64,000 nt of DNA, from positions 11,473 to 75,472 of the forward strand of contig NZ_JAQIFT010000007.1 in the NCBI RefSeq assembly GCF_027857615.1, in the 5' to 3' direction. The stretch's first letter is position 1; every line of letters starts with the position of its first letter. The position numbers and the translations under genes are program-made. The stretch comes from Holtiella tumoricola (GTDB lineage Bacteria; Bacillota; Clostridia; Lachnospirales; Cellulosilyticaceae). The notes under the pieces were generated by a model, which saw only the letters and a list, made by a program, of their open reading frames with translations, was not told the DNA's origin and searched no databases. Shown here piece after piece: positions 51,286-60,080 of this stretch.

Positions 51286-53211
51286 ATGGGATTTACATTA
51301 ACTGAGAAAGTATTAAAAGCTCATCTTGTAGAAGGTGAAATGGTAAAAGGGCAAGAAATAGGAATTCGTATAGATCAAACATTAACACAAGATTCAACAG
51401 GAACAATGGCTTATTTACAATTTGAAGCAATGGGTATTGATCAAGCTAAGACAAAACGTTCTGTAGCATACATTGATCACAATATGCTTCAACAAGGGTT
51501 CGAAAATGCAGATGACCATAAATACATTCAAACAGTTACACATAAACATGGAATTTATTTTTCTAAGCCTGGAAATGGAATTTGCCATCAAGTACATGTA
51601 GAACGTTTTGGTGTGCCAGGGCAAACTCTATTAGGTTCTGATAGCCATACACCAACAGGTGGTGGAATAGGAATGATAGCTATAGGAGCTGGGGGACTAG
51701 ATGTAGCAGTTGCTATGGGAGGGGGTACTTATTACATTACGATGCCTAAAGTAGTCAATGTTGAGCTTATAGGTAAGCTTAAATCTGGCGTATCAGCTAA
51801 AGATATCATTTTAGAAGTACTTCGTAACTTAAGTGTTAAAGGTGGTGTTGGCAAGGTTATTGAGTACACAGGAGAAGGGGTTAAATCTTTATCTGTTCCA
51901 GAACGTGCAACCATTACCAATATGGGAGCAGAATTAGGTGCTACAACTTCTGTTTTTCCAAGTGATGAAGTGACACATGCCTTTTTGAAAGCTCAATCTA
52001 GAGAAGCTGATTTCACACCATTAACTGCAGATCAAGATGCTGTATATGATGAAAAACTTACTATTAATTTAGATGAGTTAGAACCATTAGTAGCCCTTCC
52101 TCATAGCCCAGATAATGTAAAAACAGTTAGTGAAGCAGCAGGTGTTAAAGTAGACCAAGTAGCTATTGGAAGTTGTACAAACGGATCTTATTTAGATTTA
52201 ATGAAAGTAGCTAAGATTCTTAAAGGTAAAACAGTTCATAAAGATGTAAGTTTGGTTATTGCACCAGGTTCTAAACAAGTTTTAACTATGCTTGCAGCTA
52301 ATGGTGCACTTGCAGATTTAGTAGCTGCTGGTGCACGTATATTAGAATCAGGGTGTGGGCCTTGTATCGGTATGGGGCAAGCTCCAGCAACTGATGCCAT
52401 TTCACTTCGTACTTTCAATCGTAACTTTAAGGGTCGTTGTGGTACCACTTCAGCAGGGGTATACCTCGTAAGTCCAGAAACTGCAGCAGTAAGTGCTTTA
52501 ACAGGTGTTCTTACTTCACCACTTACTATAGAAGATATAGACTTAACTATCGAAATGCCAGAAACGTTTGTTGCAAATGATAATATGGTTATCCCTCCAA
52601 GTACTTCACCAAATGAAGTGGAAGTTGTAAGAGGACCAAATATTAAACCATTCCCTCTTAATAAGGTACTTGAGACATGTAGTGGAAAAGTACTTATTAA
52701 AGTAGAAGATAATATTACGACTGACCATATTATGCCTTCTAATGCAAGCTTACTGCCATTCCGTTCGAATGTACCATATCTTGCAAAATTCTGTTTAACA
52801 CCATGTGATGAAAGTTTCCCAGAACGTGCAGTAGAAAATGGTGGAGGAATTATTGTAGGTGGGGACAATTATGGTCAAGGTTCTTCCCGTGAGCATGCTG
52901 CACTTGCACCACTCCAACTTGGTATTCGTGCTGTTCTTACAAAGAGCTTTGCACGTATTCATAAAGCAAATTTAATTAATTCAGGTATTTTACCACTTGT
53001 GTTTGTAAATCCAGAAGACTATCACACTATTGATGTGATGGATGAATTAGATATTTTAGATGTTAAAGCAAAAGTAGAGACAGAAGACTATTTAACAGTG
53101 AGAAATACAACGAAGGGTCTAGATTATAATGTGAAATTAGAAGTATCTGATCGTGAAAGACAAATGCTCCTTTTAGGTGGGAAAATCAACATGATTAAAG
53201 AAGCACAATAA
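51286..53211 (+). CDS. aconitate hydratase
   Basis: A 641-residue 4Fe-4S enzyme that interconverts citrate and isocitrate. Cluster cysteines are visible: GSCTNGS (C297), then CGPCIGMG (C357 and C360). The N-terminal GSDSHTPTGGGIGMIAIGAG and the C-terminal swivel domain with GDNYGQGSSREHAALAP are both present. The length fits the shorter aconitase type of Clostridia. It lies 124 bases after the citrate synthase gene with AGGAGGGG before its ATG, in one operon with isocitrate dehydrogenase. Confidence 0.95.
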   Translation: MGFTLTEKVLKAHLVEGEMVKGQEIGIRIDQTLTQDSTGTMAYLQFEAMGIDQAKTKRSVAYIDHNMLQQGFENADDHKYIQTVTHKHGIYFSKPGNGICHQVHVERFGVPGQTLLGSDSHTPTGGGIGMIAIGAGGLDVAVAMGGGTYYITMPKVVNVELIGKLKSGVSAKDIILEVLRNLSVKGGVGKVIEYTGEGVKSLSVPERATITNMGAELGATTSVFPSDEVTHAFLKAQSREADFTPLTADQDAVYDEKLTINLDELEPLVALPHSPDNVKTVSEAAGVKVDQVAIGSCTNGSYLDLMKVAKILKGKTVHKDVSLVIAPGSKQVLTMLAANGALADLVAAGARILESGCGPCIGMGQAPATDAISLRTFNRNFKGRCGTTSAGVYLVSPETAAVSALTGVLTSPLTIEDIDLTIEMPETFVANDNMVIPPSTSPNEVEVVRGPNIKPFPLNKVLETCSGKVLIKVEDNITTDHIMPSNASLLPFRSNVPYLAKFCLTPCDESFPERAVENGGGIIVGGDNYGQGSSREHAALAPLQLGIRAVLTKSFARIHKANLINSGILPLVFVNPEDYHTIDVMDELDILDVKAKVETEDYLTVRNTTKGLDYNVKLEVSDRERQMLLLGGKINMIKEAQ

Positions 53212-53266
53212 GAAAGTAGATCAAATGAAATAAGACAAAGAGTGATATTAAGGGAGGACATAAAGA

Positions 53267-54403
53267 ATGGAAAAATTACAGGTAGCAAGTGAACATTTTG
53301 CAAAAATCGTTGAAGAGCAATTAGCACGCGTAGAACGTATGAAACAAGATCCAGGACCTGTGGACTATGAAACCATGGATAAAATTATTATCGGATGTTG
53401 TGGTGGAGATGGAATTGGGCCTGCTATTACAGCAGAAGCGGAACGCGTACTTAAAGCTGTTTTAAAAGATGAAGTAGAAAGTGGAAAAATTGAGTTTAGA
53501 ACCATTGAAGGTTTAACCATTGAAAATCGTATTGCTGTAAATAAAGCAATTCCAGATGATGTATTAGAAGAACTTAAAGCTTGTGATATCATTCTTAAGG
53601 GACCAACAACTACACCATCAAAAGGTGATGGACCTAATATTGAAAGTGCCAATGTAGCAATGCGTCGTGAATTAGACTTATTTGCAAATGTACGTCCTGT
53701 AAGTGTCCCAGAACTTGGTATTGATTGGACTTTCTACCGCGAGAATACAGAAGGTGAATATGTACTTGGTAGTCGTGGTATACATATTGATGAGGATGTA
53801 GCTTTTGATTTTAGAGTAATCACAACACAAGGGGTTAAACGTATTGCAAGAGCAGCTTTTGAATTTGCACGTAAAAATGGAAAAAAACGTGTTGCAATTA
53901 TTACAAAAGCAAATATTCTCAAGAAAACGGATGGTAAGTTCTTAGAACTTTGCTATGAAGTAGCTCGTGAATATCCAGAGATTGAGGCTGATGACTGGTT
54001 TGTAGATATTATTTCAGCTAACTTAATCAATGAAAAAGTAAGAAGTGGTTTTGAAGTATTTGTACTTCCAAACTTATATGGTGATATCATTACTGATGAA
54101 GCGGCTCAAATTCAAGGTGGAGTAGGAACAGCAGGTAGTGCCAATGTTGGGAATCGTTATGCCATGTTTGAAGCTATCCATGGTAGTGCACCACGTATGG
54201 TAGAAACAGGGCGCGCGCAGTATGCTAATCCAGCAAGTATGATCAAAGCAGCAGAACTTCTTCTTCGTCATATTGGTTATAAAGATAAAGCTGATTGCGT
54301 CATTAGGGCACTGAATATTGCCAATGAAACAGTAAAATTGACAGGTCGTAGTGATGGTGCTACAGGTGCTGAATTTGCAGATTGTGTAATTAATAATCTA
54401 TAA
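53267..54403 (+). CDS. isocitrate dehydrogenase, isopropylmalate-dehydrogenase-like
   Basis: A 378-residue decarboxylating dehydrogenase that turns isocitrate into 2-oxoglutarate. After a 40-residue N-terminal helix it has the family start IIIGCCGGDGIGPAI, substrate-binding residues in FANVRPVSVPELG and YRENTEGEYVLGSRG, catalytic Lys/Asp in the KANILKKTDG and NLYGDIITDEAAQ regions, and the nucleotide-binding AIHGSAPRM. The cofactor (NAD or NADP) is not certain by eye. It completes a route to glutamate with the two upstream genes and precedes a terminator. Confidence 0.92.
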   Translation: MEKLQVASEHFAKIVEEQLARVERMKQDPGPVDYETMDKIIIGCCGGDGIGPAITAEAERVLKAVLKDEVESGKIEFRTIEGLTIENRIAVNKAIPDDVLEELKACDIILKGPTTTPSKGDGPNIESANVAMRRELDLFANVRPVSVPELGIDWTFYRENTEGEYVLGSRGIHIDEDVAFDFRVITTQGVKRIARAAFEFARKNGKKRVAIITKANILKKTDGKFLELCYEVAREYPEIEADDWFVDIISANLINEKVRSGFEVFVLPNLYGDIITDEAAQIQGGVGTAGSANVGNRYAMFEAIHGSAPRMVETGRAQYANPASMIKAAELLLRHIGYKDKADCVIRALNIANETVKLTGRSDGATGAEFADCVINNL

Positions 54404-54432
54404 GATATAAGGTTTTAATAGAATACAAGAGA

Positions 54433-54463
54433 GGCTGTTGCACCAGGTGTAACAGCCTTGTTT
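54433..54463 (+). terminator. terminator of the citrate-to-2-oxoglutarate operon
   Basis: GGCTGTTGCACC and GGTGTAACAGCC (54433-54457) form a stem with one mismatch, followed by TTGTTT. It lies 30 bases after the isocitrate dehydrogenase stop codon. Confidence 0.75.
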
Positions 54464-54577
54464 AATATCTAAAGCATTAAAAAAGAATATATTTCATATA
54501 TTTAAATAAAAAGTCAAAGGGCTAAGTGAAATTACATTTTATCTATAAAAGGTGAAGTAATTGAAGGGGGGAGTAAG

Positions 54578-54823
54578 ATGAAGAGAAAATGGGATTTTGT
54601 TAAAACGCCAGGGGAATGGATCGGAATAACATGTATAGGTATGAGCTTGATCTCAGTTCTTATGATGTATATACAACAATGTAATTACTGGAATGATGTG
54701 GTTGAATTATTTTGTTTAGGTGGAGGCTTGCTCCTTACATATAAGGAAGGAATATGGGTAAAGGTATTAGCTGGAACCTTTTATTTTATATTTATTGTAT
54801 TTATTATAGGAGAATTTATTTAA
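54578..54823 (+). CDS. small three-helix membrane protein
   Basis: An 81-residue protein with GAAGGGGGG before ATG 54578. It has a short basic start (MKRKWDFVKTPGEW) and membrane helices at about 15-32, 40-52 and 60-80 (VKVLAGTFYFIFIVFIIGEF). No family is recognised. It is a single gene after the operon terminator and 98 bases before the next anchored protein gene, so the two might be linked, but nothing in the sequence proves it. Confidence 0.6.
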   Translation: MKRKWDFVKTPGEWIGITCIGMSLISVLMMYIQQCNYWNDVVELFCLGGGLLLTYKEGIWVKVLAGTFYFIFIVFIIGEFI

Positions 54824-54921
54824 TAAAAGATAAAAAATTTTATATAGAGGGAGGCATAAATTGGACAACCATCTTCATATATTTTATTAGTACAAAAGTA
54901 TAATAAAATGGGGGGAAACCA

Positions 54922-56190
54922 ATGAAGGTGGAAAAAAGGGTTATTATAGGAGTTGGTATTGCGGTATGTCTTATAGTGATTACATCATGTTGCTTATGGA
55001 GTAGCTATAAAGGTCAGTCCAAGTATATTTTGAATAAATATTTAGAAGCTATTAATAATAGAGATTACAGTACTGCAGTGTCATATATGTATAAAGATGA
55101 AAAGCTTTTAAGCTTTACTGAAGAAGCGTTATCTAATTTTATACAAAATTATTTTGAGGAAAAAGAATTTATAAAAGTAAAGGCGACATCTAGTAAGATA
55201 GGTGACCAAAGTAAAGATGCTAAAAAGAAATTTTATGAGGTTAAATATAATTTCGCAACGAAAAGTATTACTAATACACTAAGCCTTATACAGATAGAAA
55301 ATAAGTGGCAGGTTGTTTTTCCGTTTCGTATAGAAGATATTCATATTTATACACCATTAGGTTCAAGTGTATGGTTTGACGATCAGCAAGTAACAGATAA
55401 AGAGGATAATAAATATGTAGTTAAGAATGTATTACCTGGGAATTATGTGGTACGTGTTGTCTTTCCTAATGAAATGTGTGGAGATTATGTAACGACTATT
55501 AATGTTCCTACAGAAACAGAAGTAATTGTACCTTATCAAACTGTAGAAGTAAGCGTAGAGTGTATGAGTGGTACAGTTGTAGAGCTAGGAGGAGAGCAAC
55601 AAGTTAATAAAGATGGGGTTGTGTTATTTGAGAATGTATTAGAAGGGACATATCCTTTAAAGATTTATGATACATATGGTAATATTGAAACATATGAAGA
55701 GCCTATTAGTGTTTCACAAGAGAATAGAAGTTTCAATGTTGAAAAGTTTACACTTTCTACTTTAGGGAATGAAAGGCTTAAAAAGAGTGTTGATAATTTT
55801 TATAGTGCCTATATTGATGGAATTAAAAATCATGAAAGTAATTTTATCAATGATTTTGCTGTAGCAGAAATTAGTGCACATTTAATAGAAGAATTTGAAG
55901 CATGGTTTGTGGATGGAAAGAATTTAAAAGATGCTAGGATGGAAGTAGAAATTGAACAAATTAATATGAACAGTGAAGGTGTAGTAGAAGTAGAAACCCT
56001 TGAAGTTGTAAAAATGACTAATAAAGAAGCAGATGCAGGCGGAAAGATTTATGAAAGAGAATATCAAGTTACTTTAAAGTGGATTATGGAGCTTATTCGT
56101 GAGGGTGAAAGTTATAAATTGAAGGATAGAACCATAGCAGAAAGCCTTGTTTCTTATAAGGATAAAGATGGAAGATGGGTTGCTTATTAA
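54922..56190 (+). CDS. membrane-anchored extracytoplasmic protein (TcaA/YvbJ-like)
   Basis: A 422-residue protein with one N-terminal membrane anchor (residues 7-26, ending TSCCLW). Outside, residues about 30-130 resemble an NTF2/DUF4878-like fold (KYLEAINNRDYSTAVSYMY). Two PEGA-like beta domains follow (GSSVWFDDQQV...NVLPGNYVVRVVFPNEM and GTVVELGGEQQVNKDG...GTYPLKIYD). A second NTF2-like domain lies at about 285-422. TcaA/YvbJ proteins have the same layout but with an N-terminal zinc ribbon, which is absent here. Role unknown; envelope stress or antibiotic sensing is known for relatives. Confidence 0.65.
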   Translation: MKVEKRVIIGVGIAVCLIVITSCCLWSSYKGQSKYILNKYLEAINNRDYSTAVSYMYKDEKLLSFTEEALSNFIQNYFEEKEFIKVKATSSKIGDQSKDAKKKFYEVKYNFATKSITNTLSLIQIENKWQVVFPFRIEDIHIYTPLGSSVWFDDQQVTDKEDNKYVVKNVLPGNYVVRVVFPNEMCGDYVTTINVPTETEVIVPYQTVEVSVECMSGTVVELGGEQQVNKDGVVLFENVLEGTYPLKIYDTYGNIETYEEPISVSQENRSFNVEKFTLSTLGNERLKKSVDNFYSAYIDGIKNHESNFINDFAVAEISAHLIEEFEAWFVDGKNLKDARMEVEIEQINMNSEGVVEVETLEVVKMTNKEADAGGKIYEREYQVTLKWIMELIREGESYKLKDRTIAESLVSYKDKDGRWVAY

Positions 56191-56205
56191 AAATAGAAAA
56201 AACCA

Positions 56206-56247
56206 TTGCACTTTTCTTAGAATTTGTTAGAATAAGGTTTGTATACA
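56206..56247 (+). promoter_or_regulatory. promoter and operator-like palindrome before the GntR gene
   Basis: TTGCAC (56206-56211), 16-base spacer, TAGAAT (56228-56233). TGTATACA (56240-56247) lies at the predicted start site. The same eight bases lie in the citrate synthase promoter, so this regulator may control itself and that operon. Confidence 0.6.
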
Positions 56248-56287
56248 TAGATACGCGTACCAAAAGGTGCGGGTAAGGAGGACAAAA

Positions 56288-56950
56288 GTGAGTTACAGTA
56301 CAGCTGGAACAGACAAAGCTTCTTTAAGGGGAAGAGTATTTAATGCAATTAGAGAAGCTATTTTAGATGGGAGCTATAAGCCAGGGGATGTTTTACGTGA
56401 AAGTACAATAGCCAATGAACTAGGGGTAAGTAGAACACCTGTAAGAGAAGCGATTAGACAGCTAGAACTTGAAGGATTAGTACAATCTATTCCAAATAAA
56501 GAGACCGTTGTAGCAGGGATTACAGATGAAGATGTTGAAGATATTTATCTTATTAGATCAAGGTTAGAGGGGTTAGCAGCACGAAAAGCTGCAACAAAAA
56601 TTACAGAAGAAGATTTAAAACAAATGGAAGAGATTCTAGCACTTACAGCTTTTTATGTTGAGAAGAATGAGTTTAATCAATTAAAAGAGTTAGATCATAA
56701 GTTCCATGATATTATTTATAATGCAACGCGTAGTAAGACGCTTAACCATATTTTATCGGATTTTCATCATTATGTACAAAAAGCAAGGAAGGCTTCTATT
56801 TCTACACCAGGTAGAGCTAAAGAGTCTTGGAAAGAGCATGAAGCTATCTATTTAGCACTTAAAGAACGAGATGGTGAAAAAGCGGAAAAACTTGTTGGAC
56901 AACATATTAAAAACGTTGAATACAATATGCATATTAATACAAATGAATAA
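56288..56950 (+). CDS. GntR-family transcriptional regulator, FCD (FadR) subfamily
   Basis: A 220-residue regulator. GTG 56288 follows AAGGAGG; the more upstream GTG is too far from any site. Residues 1-75 form the winged helix with RVFNAIREAILDGSYKPGD and LGVSRTPVREAIRQLELEGL. Residues about 85-215 are the all-helical FCD domain with ligand/metal residues in LDHKFHDIIYNAT and the later His of HEAIYLAL. FCD regulators usually bind carboxylic acids. Proximity and a shared TGTATACA motif make the citrate/2-oxoglutarate operon a likely target. Confidence 0.9.
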   Translation: MSYSTAGTDKASLRGRVFNAIREAILDGSYKPGDVLRESTIANELGVSRTPVREAIRQLELEGLVQSIPNKETVVAGITDEDVEDIYLIRSRLEGLAARKAATKITEEDLKQMEEILALTAFYVEKNEFNQLKELDHKFHDIIYNATRSKTLNHILSDFHHYVQKARKASISTPGRAKESWKEHEAIYLALKERDGEKAEKLVGQHIKNVEYNMHINTNE

Positions 56951-56951
56951 T

Positions 56952-56986
56952 AAAAGGGCCTTGCAATGTCATGCAATGGCCCTTTT
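56952..56986. terminator. terminator between GntR and ABC-F genes
   Basis: AAAAGGGCC (56952-56960) pairs with GGCCCTTTT (56978-56986), with an inner TTGCA/TGCAA stem. A-run and T-run make it usable in both directions for two convergent genes. Confidence 0.8.
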
Positions 56987-56989
56987 GGT

Positions 56990-58936
56990 TTAGTTTAAAC
57001 TTTCCAGTTCTTCTGAAGTAGACTCCCAGTTAGCATAAAGCTCTGTAATATATATTTCAACTTCGGATTTTTTGTTCATGACTTCGCGAGATTTATCAGG
57101 GTTAGTATAGACTTCTTCTAGACAAAGTTGCTCATCTAATTCTAGAACGAGAGTTTCTTGAACTTCAATTTGACTTTCAATATCTTTAAGTGTTGTTTGA
57201 AGTTTTTTTATCCGATTTTGTAATTCCTTTTGTTTTTGCCAATCTTCTTTGGTAGAAGCTGTTGGAGAAGTAGTTGTAGATTGATGAGATAAATTTGTGC
57301 CAGTAGGGGCGTTTGTACTTACTGAATGAGAAGTAGAAAGTTCTTTTTTCTTTTCCATAAAGTAATCGTAGTCACCTAAATACATAGCCATATTATCTTT
57401 TGACATATCTAAAACTTTAGTAGCTGTTTGATTGATGAAGTAACGGTCGTGTGAAACATAAAGGATTGTACCTTCATATTGATTCAGTGCATTTTCAAGA
57501 ACTTCTTTGGACATCATATCAAGGTGATTAGTTGGCTCATCAAGGATGAGGAAGTTAGCTTTTGAAAGCATGATCTTAGCAAGTGCAACACGGCCTTTTT
57601 CACCACCGCTAAGGGCATGAATAGGTTTAAAAACATCTTCACCTGTAAATAGGAAAGATGCCAACATGTTACGGATTTCAGTATTTGTAAGATCAGGAAA
57701 CTCATTTTGAATTTCTTCTATAATACTAGCATGTTGATTTAGGGTAGCATGTTCTTGATCATAGTAACCAATGTATACATTGGTGCCAAGTGTAACTGTT
57801 CCAGTTGTAATAGCGCTTGTACCCATAATCATACGGAAAAGAGTGGTTTTACCAATTCCATTAGGACCTACAATAGCAACCTTCTCACCGCGTTTGATAT
57901 CAAAGTTAATATGGCTAAAGAGTGCCCCATCTTCAAATGACTTAGATAATTCTTTAACAGTGAGGACATCGTTTCCACTAGTAATACGTGGTGTAAGTAC
58001 TAGATTCATAGGCTTGTCATCTATGGTAGGTAGGTCCATAACTTCTATTTTATCTAAAAGTTTTTCACGGCTTCTTGCACGTTTGATAGATTTTTCTCGA
58101 TTAAATTGACGAAGTTTAGCGATAACAGCACGTTGTTTGGCAATTTCTTGTTGCTGTTTTTCATATTGATGCATAGCTGCTTCATAGACTTTTTCACTTT
58201 CAATGATAAAGTTACTATAATTGCCATTATAGACCATAGCACGACCAAATTCTAAGTGAACGACTTTCGTTACAACACGATCAAGGAAGTAACGGTCATG
58301 AGAGATTACAAGAACTGCACCTTTGTAACTTCTTAAGTAATTTTCTAACCATTCTGTAGCTGCGATATCAAGATGGTTAGTTGGTTCGTCAAGAAGGAGA
58401 AGGCTAGGCTCTTCTAAAAGAAGCTTAGCAAGGGCAACACGTGTTTTTTGACCACCGGATAAAGTGGTAATGGGTTGATTATAAATTTCTTCTTTAAGGC
58501 CTAATCCTTTTAGAACACCTTTTACAAGACTTTTATATTCATAGCCCTTTTTATCTTCAAAAGTTATACGGAGTGCATCGTACGTATGGGTTAATTCCAT
58601 AGAATGAGTACGAGAAATTTCTTCTTCCATTTGATGAAGCTTAGCTTCTAATGCAATGACCTCATCAAATACATGAAGTAATTCCTCATATACCGTATGA
58701 GTAGAATTAAACTGCATATTTTGTTCTAAGTAACCAATAGTGGATCCTTTTGCAAAAAATAGATCACCTTCATCAGGGTGAAGTTCCCCAGTTAAAATTC
58801 GGAATAAAGTTGTTTTGCCGGCCCCGTTATTTCCAACTAGGGCAACTTTTTCTGTATCTTCTATATGAAATGAAACATCTTTTAACACAAGTTCTTCGTT
58901 AAAAGACTTACGAATACCATGACAATTAGCAATCAT
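56990..58936 (-). CDS. ABC-F family ATPase (ribosome-associated, YdiF-like)
   Basis: A 648-residue protein with two ATP-binding domains and no membrane segment. Domain 1 has GNNGAGKTTL, LSGGQKTRVALAK and LLLLDEPTNHLD. Domain 2 has GPNGIGKTTLF, LSGGEKGRVALAK and FLILDEPTNHLD. The linker between them is helical and basic (KLRQFNREKSIKRARSREKL), and the C-terminus is a coiled coil after a Ser/Thr-rich stretch. ABC-F proteins act on the ribosomal E site, either as translation factors or in antibiotic resistance. The presence of the C-terminal coiled coil and this length suggest a housekeeping YdiF-type protein. Confidence 0.92.
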   Translation of the reverse strand: MIANCHGIRKSFNEELVLKDVSFHIEDTEKVALVGNNGAGKTTLFRILTGELHPDEGDLFFAKGSTIGYLEQNMQFNSTHTVYEELLHVFDEVIALEAKLHQMEEEISRTHSMELTHTYDALRITFEDKKGYEYKSLVKGVLKGLGLKEEIYNQPITTLSGGQKTRVALAKLLLEEPSLLLLDEPTNHLDIAATEWLENYLRSYKGAVLVISHDRYFLDRVVTKVVHLEFGRAMVYNGNYSNFIIESEKVYEAAMHQYEKQQQEIAKQRAVIAKLRQFNREKSIKRARSREKLLDKIEVMDLPTIDDKPMNLVLTPRITSGNDVLTVKELSKSFEDGALFSHINFDIKRGEKVAIVGPNGIGKTTLFRMIMGTSAITTGTVTLGTNVYIGYYDQEHATLNQHASIIEEIQNEFPDLTNTEIRNMLASFLFTGEDVFKPIHALSGGEKGRVALAKIMLSKANFLILDEPTNHLDMMSKEVLENALNQYEGTILYVSHDRYFINQTATKVLDMSKDNMAMYLGDYDYFMEKKKELSTSHSVSTNAPTGTNLSHQSTTTSPTASTKEDWQKQKELQNRIKKLQTTLKDIESQIEVQETLVLELDEQLCLEEVYTNPDKSREVMNKKSEVEIYITELYANWESTSEELESLN

Positions 58937-59014
58937 AAGTGAACCTCCTCATTATTGTAGTTTCATATTAACAGAAAAACGACAAAAATAAAAGCTATGA
59001 ATGAACTATGTAGA

Positions 59015-59044
59015 TTGACAAAAAAAAAACTAAAATGCTATACT
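59015..59044 (+). promoter_or_regulatory. promoter of rex
   Basis: TTGACA (59015-59020), 18-base spacer starting with a nine-A run, TATACT (59039-59044). The start site would be near 59051, about 27 bases before the GTG. Confidence 0.75.
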
Positions 59045-59077
59045 ATAGAATAAGAGTAAAAAGAAGGAGGTAAAGAT

Positions 59078-59716
59078 GTGACTGAAGAGAGAAAGATTTC
59101 AATGGCAGTAATTAGAAGATTGCCAAGGTACTATAGGTATTTAGGAGAATTGCTTGACAATGGCGTAACTAAAATATCTTCTAGAGAACTAAGTGAAAAA
59201 ATGAAAGTTACAGCTTCTCAAATTAGGCAGGATCTTAACAACTTCGGCGGTTTCGGACAACAAGGATATGGATATAATGTTGAATATTTACACAAAGAGA
59301 TCGGAAAAATATTAGGACTTGAAAATACACATAGTATGATTATTGTAGGGGTAGGGAATTTAGGACAGGCTCTTGCAAATTATACAAGCTTTGAAAAGCG
59401 TGGTTTTAATTTAATCGGATTATTTGATGTCAATCCAAGACTTGTAGGTATGAGTATTCGTGGAATAGAAGTTCTGGATATAGACAAAATGGAAGAGTTC
59501 GTTAAGGAACATAAAGTAGATATTGCTATTTTGACAATGCCTAAGACTAAAGTTAAAGAAACAGCCGAAAATCTGGCTAAATGGGGTGTAAGAGGTTTAT
59601 GGAACTTCTCACCTGTAGATTTATTTGTACCAGACGGCGTACAAGTAGAAAATGTACATTTATCACATTCATTAATGACATTAGCTTACAGAATTAATGA
59701 ATGTGAAGGTGAATAA
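59078..59716 (+). CDS. rex: redox-sensing transcriptional repressor Rex
   Basis: A 212-residue repressor; GTG 59078 follows AAGGAGG (the overlapping ATG 59076 meets a stop at once). Residues 1-80 are the winged helix with RRLPRYYRYLGELLDNG and TASQIRQDLNNFGGFGQQGYG. Residues about 85-210 are the Rossmann domain with IIVGVGNLGQALANY and GLFDVNPRLVG, which binds NADH or NAD+. Rex releases genes for fermentation and hydrogen or alcohol formation when NADH is high. No clear Rex operator (TTGTGAA-type palindrome) was seen within this window. Confidence 0.96.
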   Translation: MTEERKISMAVIRRLPRYYRYLGELLDNGVTKISSRELSEKMKVTASQIRQDLNNFGGFGQQGYGYNVEYLHKEIGKILGLENTHSMIIVGVGNLGQALANYTSFEKRGFNLIGLFDVNPRLVGMSIRGIEVLDIDKMEEFVKEHKVDIAILTMPKTKVKETAENLAKWGVRGLWNFSPVDLFVPDGVQVENVHLSHSLMTLAYRINECEGE

Positions 59717-59757
59717 AATCAATAACTTCCAAACTATATGGAAAGTCGTAAACTTAG

Positions 59758-59811
59758 AATGTTCGTCTATCATACGTTGAAAAATAACAGAGATAGATGG
59801 ACATTTTTTTA
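59758..59811 (+). terminator. terminator after rex
   Basis: AATGTTCGTCTATC (59758-59771) pairs, with G-T pairs, to GATAGATGGACATT (59792-59805), followed by a T-run. The loop is 20 bases. Confidence 0.65.
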
Positions 59812-59961
59812 TACATTTATCTTAGAAAAAAGATAAGAATGATAGCAGAATATAATAAAAGAATTCCGAACATTTTTTTTGAAAAAATAAGTGGTTCTAT
59901 ATAAAATGAAGAAAAAATAGAACTATAAAGTCGATAGAAATGAAAAATGTTCGAAATTGTA

Positions 59962-59990
59962 TTGACTTACGTAAGTTTACATTCTAATAT
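59962..59990 (+). promoter_or_regulatory. promoter of the molybdenum hydroxylase operon
   Basis: TTGACT (59962-59967), 17-base spacer, TAATAT (59985-59990). The spacer contains a perfect palindrome ACTTACGTAAGT (59965-59976) overlapping the -35, a likely repressor site of unknown owner. Confidence 0.6.
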
Positions 59991-60043
59991 AATAATTAGA
60001 GAAATTATTATAGGATTTTAAAAAAATAATTAAGAAAATAGAT

Positions 60044-60080
60044 AGAGGGAAGCTAGAAAACTGTAGTTTTTCTCTTTTTT
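60044..60080 (+). terminator. leader terminator (possible attenuator)
   Basis: AGAGGGAAGCTA (60044-60055) pairs along its length, with three G-T pairs, to TAGTTTTTCTCT (60064-60075), followed by T at 60076-60080. It lies between the promoter and the first gene, so full-length mRNA needs read-through. Confidence 0.6.

Noticed and set aside
52236..52868. 210-codon minus-strand frame opposite aconitase
   Set aside because: Aconitase cluster and swivel motifs are intact on the plus strand. The reverse frame has no ribosome-binding site or known motif.
57772..57779. TGTATACA as a further GntR-type operator
   Set aside because: It lies inside the ABC-F coding sequence with no promoter next to it, so it is most likely a chance match.
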